From assembly GCF_030730205.1 (NCBI RefSeq), contig NZ_JANQVQ010000202.1, positions 1-41,398 on the forward strand: a stretch of 41,398 nt of DNA, read 5' to 3'. This DNA comes from Paraglaciecola sp. Its GTDB lineage: Bacteria; Pseudomonadota; Gammaproteobacteria; Enterobacterales; Alteromonadaceae. The translations under genes were made by a program, and so were the position numbers. Position 1 is the stretch's first letter, and the number at the start of each line of letters is the position of its first letter. Below, in pieces: positions 35,890 to 41,398 of the stretch. The notes below the pieces were generated by a model. It was given only the letters and a program-made list of their open reading frames with translations, searched no databases and had not been told where the DNA came from.

Positions 35890-36859
35890 AGGCCACGGTG
35901 AATTGGTGCGCACTCGCAATGAGAGCTAATGACTGTTCGGCCTTATCAAGTGGGAAACGTCCACTAATTTTGCGATTAAGTAGTTCTTGAGTCGTTATTT
36001 CAACAGGCTGTCCAATGTAACGTTGCATATGCGCCACTACGTCTTGCAGCGGTTGTTGTTCAACTTCCAACCAACCACTGCGCCAAACAGGTAACATTGG
36101 TAGCGGTTTGGTTGGCAATTTACTGGCTTGTCCATTTTCGAGCAGAAGTTGTTCACCTTTGGTTAGAATGAATACATGATCAGCGTTTATTTGAACACGT
36201 CCCTCATAAACAGTAACCAGAGTGCGTTGATTGGTATGGTCTACATCAAATGCGGTACCTAGCACCCGTATTTGTATGTCCCCTACATCAATAACAAACG
36301 GACGTTTTTTATCTTTGGCAACATCAAAAAATATTTGACCTTGATCCATTAGCGCATATCGAGACGTACCGGTTTGCTCCACATTTAGTTGGCTATCCGC
36401 ATTCAAATGAACTTGTGTACCATCTTGCAAAACTTGAGAGAAACGAGCACCGACTGGGGCTTGAATTTGCTTTTGATATATTGCTTGGGGAACAGCGGCT
36501 ATTGGCGACGAATCATCGGTCGTATTTTGCGAAAACATAAAAAAAGCGGTAACAAGTGCGATACAGCAGAAGCTCGCAGCGATGTTGCTTGGATTGAATT
36601 GAAAGAAGCTAAAAACATGAGGTTTATCGCTATTCTGGGGATTATTCCTGGCTGTATTTTTATCGTTCTTAGTATTTTTTAGGCTAACATTCATTGCCGC
36701 AGTCAATTCTGATGACTGCATTACTTGACTGATTTTGCGGTAAGCTTCAGCATTTTCGGGCGTGGTTAACCAGCGCTCAAATTTAACTGTTTGCTCGGCG
36801 TTAAGAGCGTCTTGTTGATCAAACCAGTCTGCGGCTTGTTCTAATGTATCTTTATTCAT
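35858..36859 (-). CDS. FecR-family anti-sigma factor / cell-surface signal transducer
   Basis: 333 residues. The N-terminal cytoplasmic helical domain (about 5-50: A-A-D-W-F-D-Q-Q-D, later F-E-R-W-L-T-T-P-E-N-A-E-A-Y) is the DUF4880-type sigma-binding region. One transmembrane helix follows (about 93-112, I-A-A-S-F-C-C-I-A-L-V). The periplasmic FecR domain (about 130-225) contains G-T-A-F-D-V and V-T-V-Y-E-G-R-V-Q-I. The C-terminal segment (about 255-330) has the STN-like fold that contacts the receptor's signalling domain (L-N-R-K-I-S-G-R-F-P-L-D). It holds or activates the ECF sigma factor encoded 84 bases upstream, depending on the ligand state of the receptor encoded immediately downstream, whose gene overlaps its 3' end. 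The three genes form one operon. Confidence 0.94.
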   Translation of the reverse strand: MNKDTLEQAADWFDQQDALNAEQTVKFERWLTTPENAEAYRKISQVMQSSELTAAMNVSLKNTKNDKNTARNNPQNSDKPHVFSFFQFNPSNIAASFCCIALVTAFFMFSQNTTDDSSPIAAVPQAIYQKQIQAPVGARFSQVLQDGTQVHLNADSQLNVEQTGTSRYALMDQGQIFFDVAKDKKRPFVIDVGDIQIRVLGTAFDVDHTNQRTLVTVYEGRVQINADHVFILTKGEQLLLENGQASKLPTKPLPMLPVWRSGWLEVEQQPLQDVVAHMQRYIGQPVEITTQELLNRKISGRFPLDKAEQSLALIASAHQFTVAYEADKILLSN

Positions 36860-36943
36860 GTACTGTTCTCAATGTACCAGATGATTTTGCATCAATTTCT
36901 TTATTAAACGTTTAAAAATTAGGAAAGGTGACAATTTTTATGC

Positions 36944-37444
36944 TTATTGCCAATCATTTTTTTCCGCGAATAAAGCAATATCTACCATGGCACGATTAAT
37001 GTGTTTTTTTACCGCTTCTAACGACAATCCCATCTCTGTTGCAATCACTTCTCGGCTCTTACCCTCCAGGCGTCGCATTTTAAAGACTTGTTGTCTTAAA
37101 GGTGGCATCTCATCTATAACCTTCGACAGTATTTTTACTTGTTCAAGTTTAATGAAATCATCTTCCAATTGCGGACCTTGTGTATGCTCGTCGACCATAT
37201 CAGATTGGCTTAGATGTTTTTTTTCCGTGCGCCAATGATCAAATAAAGCCGATTTAGCAACGGTAATTAAGTAAGCGAGCGGATTATCTAACTTTTGTTC
37301 TGAATCTTGTTTTTGATTATTTCGAATCGTTCGTAACATGGTTTCTTGCAGCACGTCATTGGTCACGTCAGCGTTTTGGGTTCGTGCTTGAACAAAAGTT
37401 CTGATTTTCGGCATCAGCTTAATGAAAGGATCGTTTTTTTTCAT
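36944..37444 (-). CDS. ECF-family RNA polymerase sigma factor (FecI type)
   Basis: 166 residues, the usual ECF size. Region 2 (about 10-80) includes D-V-L-Q-E-T-M-L-R-T-I-R-N and the -10-recognition stretch N-P-L-A-Y-L-I-T-V-A-K-S-A-L-F-D-H-W-R. Region 4 (about 105-160) includes L-P-P-type helix P-P-L-R-Q-Q-V-F-K-M-R-R-L-E-G-K-S-R and the helix-turn-helix I-A-T-E-M-G-L-S-L-E-A-V-K-K-H. It should direct RNA polymerase to the receptor promoter and possibly the divergent phosphoesterase gene when released by the FecR partner. The upstream region carries a PhoB box pointing at this gene, suggesting that phosphate starvation sets its level while the receptor-FecR pathway sets its activity. Start ATG has no strong binding site. 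Confidence 0.95.
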   Translation of the reverse strand: MKKNDPFIKLMPKIRTFVQARTQNADVTNDVLQETMLRTIRNNQKQDSEQKLDNPLAYLITVAKSALFDHWRTEKKHLSQSDMVDEHTQGPQLEDDFIKLEQVKILSKVIDEMPPLRQQVFKMRRLEGKSREVIATEMGLSLEAVKKHINRAMVDIALFAEKNDWQ

Positions 37445-37613
37445 AAGAATATTCGCTCGAACTTATAAAGTCGAAATACAAGGCTACCCTAACGTTATAT
37501 TTGGCGGCACCAATAACACTTTGAAAATTATCTAAAAATAAGACAAAGCTGTTCAGTGAAAATTTGCTAGTGAGACCAATTATTAGTCAGCATTACAACC
37601 ACGCGGGAGCGTT

Positions 37614-37619
37614 ACGATA
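37614..37619 (-). promoter_or_regulatory. Candidate -10 element paired with the PhoB box
   Basis: TATCGT on the minus strand (4/6 to TATAAT), separated from the PhoB box by ten bases, the spacing seen in the E. coli pstS promoter. The resulting leader to the sigma start would be about 160 bases. Confidence 0.5.
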
Positions 37620-37629
37620 CGGCTTGATT

Positions 37630-37647
37630 ATGACAATTTAGTGACAA
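37630..37647 (-). promoter_or_regulatory. PhoB box
   Basis: On the minus strand: TTGTCAC, four bases TAAA, TTGTCAT. This is the two-heptamer arrangement of the PhoB-binding site (consensus CTGTCAT, A/T-rich four-base spacer, CTGTCAT), with 6/7 matches in the second heptamer and 5/7 in the first. It points toward the ECF sigma gene. PhoB boxes replace the -35 element of sigma-70 promoters activated under phosphate limitation. The match and the spacing to the -10 element are seen; regulation is inferred. Confidence 0.7.
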
Positions 37648-37790
37648 AATAGCGTTGAAAAAATATATAAAAAATGCTGTCCCCTTCTTCATTTTAGCGC
37701 CGTCTTATGCGCAGAGAACCTTGATGAATATCGCCAACTTAAAGCCTGATATTCACAATGAAAATTACTTTTATTAATGAGGAAACCGCT

Positions 37791-40703
37791 ATGAAATTGA
37801 AACATTTCACACTAACGTTAGCCACCATGTGTGTGCTTAGCGCCTGTAATATCGGCGACGACAATGACGCCGAAGTGAGTGCACTGCAAGCACAAGTTGC
37901 ACAACTGCAAACCGAACTCGACAACATAGATACAGCAAATGATGCAGAAGTTGCTACGCTGAACGCCACGGTTGTAGCGATGCAAGCACAGATTGATACG
38001 ATGACAGCCGAGTTAGTGACCTTACAAGAAACATCTAGCAATGCCTCAACAAATGAAGATATTGCCGCTTTGAAGGCCGAAATTGCAACCCTGCAAACCA
38101 AGTTAGATGCGCTAACCGCACAAGCACCTGTTTTAGGCAGCAATGCCACCTCAGGCGCAAACGTCCTACCTGAGGATGCGGATAAAGTTTTACGCTTTGC
38201 TATTTTTCCAGATACTCAAGGCCGAGATGACGACAATATGTCTGTGTATGTTGATGTTGATAAAGACGGCAATACCTTGTCGATTAAAGAATACGTTGGT
38301 GTCGATTACAATGGCGATGGTTATTATGATGCTGGAACTAAAAGTCAGAATGATGCGGTTAAAGCCAATGATTGGGATGAAGATGGTATTAGCTACTTAG
38401 TTAACGTTGAAGACCCTTTTCACCCGTATATTGAAGTAGACAGTGACGGCGAGCCCATAGTAGTCGCACCTGAAGATCGTAAAGACTTTGGTCCTGACTG
38501 GAAAGTGCTACCTTTACCTCTAGTAGAAGCCGTTACCGATAAAATGATTGAGCTAAATGTCGATTTGGTTTTAGCCACCGGCGACATTACCGAATACCGT
38601 GCTGAATCTGACTATGTGCAGTGGATGGAAAAAGTGGCAGGGCCACTAAGAGAAGCTGGAGTAAGTGTTTTCCCTGCAAGAGGAAATCACGAAATCGTAA
38701 ATGGTAGAAACTGGCCTGCGTGGTTCACTAACGAACAAGAGTGGGAACGTCAGTCAGTCAATAATGTTTACAACGGTATTAACCCTTATGAAGGTTACGA
38801 GCAGGTTGATTTTGACCAAGGTTATAAGCTGTATCAAGCATACACAGGCTCGCTAGTCCGTGAACATTTAGATAATGGTAAAGCGGTAGGTTTTCCTGGT
38901 GCTGAAGACTTGGTTTATTATTTTATTGAAGATAAAACCATGTTTATTGCATTAGATTTCTACTTTTCAGAGCTGTATAGCAGTGCCTATAGAGGTACAT
39001 GGACAATTTTAAGAGAATGGTTAAAAGAAGTCATTACCGCCAATGCCGCAGACGTTGACCATATTGTCGCTTTTGGGCATGAACCGCTATCAACTAAAAA
39101 GCGTCCACAAACTTATCAGGTCGAAATTTACGATGCCTATGTAGCAGACCGAATTGCTTTGCAAAAAGCAAAAGATGTGGCTCAAGCGACTTTTGATAAT
39201 GCCATTGCAAACAACGAATCTGCTGAAGAAATTGCGGTTTATAGCAATGTTTTAGAGACAGCAAACAGCGCATACGAAGAACTAGAAGAGCCAAGTCTGA
39301 ATGGTTACGATATAGGTCAATTGGGCTACCTGAAATTGCAAGATGAAGCCGAACCAGGATTGGCTGCAGACATATTAAACTTGTTCAACAATTACCAAGT
39401 TACATATATTGCAGGGCATGATCACCAATATGCTCGCAGTTTAATTCATCCGACATCAGAAGATAAAGATACCGCTAATGGATTCACCCAAATCATTGGT
39501 GGTAACGCATCATGGAAGGCCTATGAAGATCTATATGGTATGCACGATGAACACGAAACGGGCTTATTCATCAATAACTTCTACGACACAATTACAGGTG
39601 GAAATTTAACTAACAGTCAAGGTACTAAATACGCAAGTGTGAGTTCTGACCTTGGCAATGGTATTTCATTTGTTATTGTTGAAGTGAATGGCCGTCAAAT
39701 TACCACTAAGGCCTATTACGCAGACCATAACTTAACTGAAGTGGATATGAATTTGGGCGCGCATTATGATTACGATAGTAACGCTTGGTGCACCTATTCT
39801 GGCGATTACATGGTAGCAGGCGCGAGCACGACCAAAACATGTAACCAAGTTAAGTGGCAAGTTTTAGATGAAAATACCCGCACCACAGATGCGACCGTAC
39901 GAGTTGTTGCACCTGATCAAAACTACTATGCACACTCAGAAGCAAAGACAGAAGATGGTTATATTGGTTCTCAAGCCACTATCATTGATGGCTACAACCT
40001 TACGTACAATAGCTCATATGCCGCTTCCGTTGGTGAAGTGGAGCGCTTACGCGAACTATTCTCTATGAGCTGGTTTATCGATCAGGATGCTACCACCCTA
40101 TCGGATGTATTATTCCTAAGCGGAAATCAAACGCAAGAAGGTTCATACTTTAATCAATATGGGGACCTAGTTGCGCCTATCGTCGACGTAGATGCAGGTG
40201 TTTTAGCCTTAGGTGAATCTGCTTCGTTAACCTATGTTAACCAAAACGGTGAGCAAGTTAACAATCCAACTCACACGACACGTGATGGCATATTTGTCAA
40301 AGGAACCGATATTGAAGCATCGTTAAACCCATCTCTTGCTAACGGTAACCCGAGCGGCAATGACGCTAACTGGAATGGTCGTTACCTTGCAGATGGTTTA
40401 GATTTTGCCGACGCTATGACATTAGTTATGACCGCACCTGAAGGATATACCTTAACGGATTTAACCATCGGCCGTTTCGATGAAGCAACCCAATCATGGG
40501 TCCCGGCGTTTAGTGATGAATGTTATATCGAGAGTGGTTATTCAGATCATTATTCTACTTATTACAGACTCACAGACCAGCACCCAGAAGGCGGCTTTCA
40601 AGTGCCTAATTGCCAACAACGTTATTGGGGCTATGTTAAAGATAGCAACACAATTTGGGGTTTTGTGCACACAGACGGTAAATTTGCAGTCATAGAAAAG
40701 TAA
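37791..40703 (+). CDS. Lipoprotein metallophosphoesterase (calcineurin-like) with N-terminal coiled coil
   Basis: 970 residues from the ATG at 37791, preceded by G-A-G-G-A-A at seven bases; an in-frame ATG at 37758 lacks one. Lipobox L-S-A-C at about 16-19. Residues about 25-110 are alanine-, leucine- and glutamine-rich heptads (A-L-Q-A-Q-V-A-Q-L-Q-T-E-L), a coiled coil that may form a stalk. The metallophosphoesterase domain shows D141 (F-P-D-T-Q), G-D265-I-T-E (usual G-D-x-x-D), G-N299-H300-E, G-H430-E and G-H543-D-H545, a complete dinuclear-metal set. An acidic insert rich in D-x-D-x-D/N-G (about 150-230) resembles calcium-binding loops, and an alanine-rich helix pair (about 445-500) interrupts the domain. 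The C-terminal 350 residues are unassigned. It likely releases phosphate from an organic ester at the cell surface. Confidence 0.88.
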   Translation: MKLKHFTLTLATMCVLSACNIGDDNDAEVSALQAQVAQLQTELDNIDTANDAEVATLNATVVAMQAQIDTMTAELVTLQETSSNASTNEDIAALKAEIATLQTKLDALTAQAPVLGSNATSGANVLPEDADKVLRFAIFPDTQGRDDDNMSVYVDVDKDGNTLSIKEYVGVDYNGDGYYDAGTKSQNDAVKANDWDEDGISYLVNVEDPFHPYIEVDSDGEPIVVAPEDRKDFGPDWKVLPLPLVEAVTDKMIELNVDLVLATGDITEYRAESDYVQWMEKVAGPLREAGVSVFPARGNHEIVNGRNWPAWFTNEQEWERQSVNNVYNGINPYEGYEQVDFDQGYKLYQAYTGSLVREHLDNGKAVGFPGAEDLVYYFIEDKTMFIALDFYFSELYSSAYRGTWTILREWLKEVITANAADVDHIVAFGHEPLSTKKRPQTYQVEIYDAYVADRIALQKAKDVAQATFDNAIANNESAEEIAVYSNVLETANSAYEELEEPSLNGYDIGQLGYLKLQDEAEPGLAADILNLFNNYQVTYIAGHDHQYARSLIHPTSEDKDTANGFTQIIGGNASWKAYEDLYGMHDEHETGLFINNFYDTITGGNLTNSQGTKYASVSSDLGNGISFVIVEVNGRQITTKAYYADHNLTEVDMNLGAHYDYDSNAWCTYSGDYMVAGASTTKTCNQVKWQVLDENTRTTDATVRVVAPDQNYYAHSEAKTEDGYIGSQATIIDGYNLTYNSSYAASVGEVERLRELFSMSWFIDQDATTLSDVLFLSGNQTQEGSYFNQYGDLVAPIVDVDAGVLALGESASLTYVNQNGEQVNNPTHTTRDGIFVKGTDIEASLNPSLANGNPSGNDANWNGRYLADGLDFADAMTLVMTAPEGYTLTDLTIGRFDEATQSWVPAFSDECYIESGYSDHYSTYYRLTDQHPEGGFQVPNCQQRYWGYVKDSNTIWGFVHTDGKFAVIEK

Positions 40704-40793
40704 TACTTATTCAACATTATTTTACCTATTGAAGGCATAAAAGGTGGGTACATGTTTACAAAAATGTCTATCTTGATGACGGTCTATTGAATG

Positions 40794-40833
40794 AACTTTG
40801 AGTTGCCAGACTATTAATCGGTAACTCCAAGTT
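40794..40833. repeat. Imperfect inverted repeat downstream of the metallophosphoesterase gene
   Basis: A-A-C-T-T-t-G-A-G-T-T-g-C-C pairs with G-G-t-A-A-C-T-C-c-A-A-G-T-T around a 12-base loop, with two internal mismatches. It is 90 bases past the stop and lacks a T-run; it may stabilise or terminate the message. Confidence 0.4.
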
Positions 40834-40896
40834 CTATTACTAGTTGAATTTATTAGATGCTCAAAAAGTAAATTCAAAACATCGAATAGTTTTTTA

Positions 40897-40969
40897 CCCC
40901 GTCCAATAATGTCTTAGAGGCCCTGCTATTTATTTGTAAATACAGGGCTTTTTTATTTTCCCCGTCCAA
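40897..40969 (+). repeat. 10-base direct repeat pair flanking a terminator
   Basis: CCCCGTCCAA occurs at 40897-40906 and 40960-40969, both copies preceded by a T-rich tract. The copies bracket the terminator hairpin and lie close to the integrase. Possible remnants of an attachment site or small duplication; not proven. Confidence 0.4.
40920..40960 (+). terminator. Intrinsic terminator
   Basis: GCCCTG plus TATTTA (one bulged C) pairs with TAAATA plus CAGGGC around a four-base loop, then six T bases. It is more than 200 bases past the phosphoesterase stop, so it may have belonged to another gene now missing. Confidence 0.8.
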
Positions 40970-41007
40970 ATCGGTTTGCAGATGTCCGTTACCAACTACC
41001 TGTTTAG

Positions 41008-41398
41008 TGGTGGTCAGCCATTATTGCATACAGTAAAGCCGAACCAAAAAAATACTCAGACGGTGAAGGGCTATACTTTTGCGTCCGCAAACAGGGCTCG
41101 CCTTATTGGATGATCCGCTACACCACAGCCAAAGGAAGGCGAGAAGCAACCTTGGGGCAATTTCCTTTAATGTCATTGGCAGACGCAATAATTGCCGCTG
41201 CTTATTTTCGAAAAGAAGTACGTTACGGCATAGATCCTCTTCTGGAAAAACAGAAAATCGAGTTACCTAACTTTGAAACCGTGGATCAACTGTTCCATGG
41301 CTGGTATCGAACCGATCTGAGTCGACGACTAAAGCACCCAAAAATTCCGTATCGGGTTTACACCAAAGACATAAGCCCAGTCATTGGCATTAAGTGTA
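41008..41398 (+). CDS. Tyrosine recombinase (P4-type integrase), 5' part, cut by window end
   Basis: The frame encodes K-K-Y-S-D-G-E-G-L-Y-F-C-V, then S-P-Y-W-M-I-R-Y, R-E-A-T-L-G-Q-F-P-L-M-S-L-A-D-A and Y-G-I-D-P-L-L-E: the N-terminal DUF4102 arm-binding domain of P4-like integrases, followed by the start of the SAM-like core-binding domain. The catalytic domain with R-H-R-Y residues would lie beyond the window. The open frame begins after a TAG at 41005-41007 and has no ATG or GTG before the conserved block; an overlapping frame starts with ATG at 40982 and would need a frameshift to join. So the start is either non-canonical or damaged, and the gene may be inactive. It indicates a genomic island or plasmid-integrated element to the right. 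Confidence 0.8.

Larger units (their letters stand above)
37445..37790. promoter_or_regulatory. Divergent control region of the sigma operon and the metallophosphoesterase
   Basis: 346 bases. Besides the Pho box (37630-37647) and its -10 element, there is an imperfect palindrome T-C-G-A-A-C-T-T-A-T-A-A-A-G-T-C-G-A just upstream of the sigma start (about 37457-37474). The phosphoesterase side ends with G-A-G-G-A-A, seven bases before the ATG at 37791, a strong ribosome-binding site. I could not identify an ECF-type promoter (G-G-A-A-C plus C-G-T-type) with confidence. Confidence 0.5.
40704..41007. other. Intergenic region between the metallophosphoesterase and the integrase
   Basis: About 300 bases. 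It holds an imperfect inverted repeat at 40794-40833, a 10-base direct repeat (CCCCGTCCAA at 40897-40906 and 40960-40969), and an intrinsic terminator between the two repeat copies. No tRNA gene or tRNA 3' end was recognised, although P4-type integrases often target such sites. Confidence 0.5.

Noticed and set aside
37630-37683. PhoB box read as a plus-strand promoter for the metallophosphoesterase
   Set aside because: The heptamers are on the minus strand and a correctly spaced -10 exists only in that direction; on plus, no suitable -10 was found at the right distance.
37739-38149. Minus-strand open frame rich in alanine, serine and cysteine
   Set aside because: It is the antisense of the repetitive coiled-coil coding region of the metallophosphoesterase; no binding site and composition is explained by the opposite strand.
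38260-38480. Acidic D-x-D-x-N-G stretches as dockerin or thrombospondin type-3 repeats
   Set aside because: The spacing is irregular and lacks the flanking helices of a dockerin; only a calcium-binding-like insert is supportable.

Overview
The window looks like a stretch of chromosome or plasmid from a marine gammaproteobacterium of the Alteromonadales (Alteromonas/Paraglaciecola/Glaciecola/Catenovulum-like). Reasons: moderately AT-rich DNA, large TonB-dependent receptors of the marine Gammaproteobacteria style, many lipoprotein glycosidases, cysteine-type sulfatases, and an LldD almost co-linear with that of E. coli. No tRNA, rRNA or CRISPR array was seen.

Left edge (1-660): a hipA-like toxin kinase gene cut off just before its catalytic loop and fused to a decayed IS3-family transposase. 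Next comes a minus-strand gene run (12351 down to 668, seven genes): sulfatase, GH78 alpha-L-rhamnosidase, carbohydrate-binding-type lipoprotein, GH39-like glycosidase, second sulfatase, MFS sugar porter, nucleoside-hydrolase-like lipoprotein. At 12940-15136 a LysR regulator diverges from lldD. At 15482-20783 a minus-strand rhamnose operon holds the fused RhaEW aldolase/dehydrogenase, RhaI isomerase and an NCS1-type permease. Diverging from it are a TonB-dependent receptor and a GH88 unsaturated uronidase, then (minus) a YhdH/AcuI-type reductase and (plus) a GH43 enzyme.

Taken together, 0.7-29.7 kb reads as a polysaccharide-utilization locus for a sulfated, rhamnose- and uronate-containing polymer. 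Ulvan from green algae is the best guess: sulfatases remove sulfate, GH78 releases rhamnose, GH88 takes the unsaturated uronate left by a lyase, GH39/GH43 probably act on xylose or related linkages, and the receptor imports oligomers. Rhamnose then goes RhaI -> (kinase, not in the window) -> RhaEW -> L-lactate -> LldD -> pyruvate. No polysaccharide lyase and no rhamnulokinase were recognised, so both should be elsewhere.

After a decayed reading frame (29.8-30.1 kb) and an octaheme cytochrome with TPR repeats (30.1-32.3 kb), the right part (32.8-40.7 kb) is a separate module: ECF sigma factor, FecR anti-sigma and STN-domain TonB receptor on the minus strand, divergent from a large lipoprotein metallophosphoesterase. 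A near-consensus PhoB box with a correctly spaced -10 lies in front of the sigma gene. This suggests a phosphate-starvation-controlled cell-surface-signalling system for scavenging an organic phosphorus compound; it is the most novel-looking system here. The right edge carries the 5' part of a tyrosine-recombinase (P4-type) integrase, so mobile-element debris flanks both sides.
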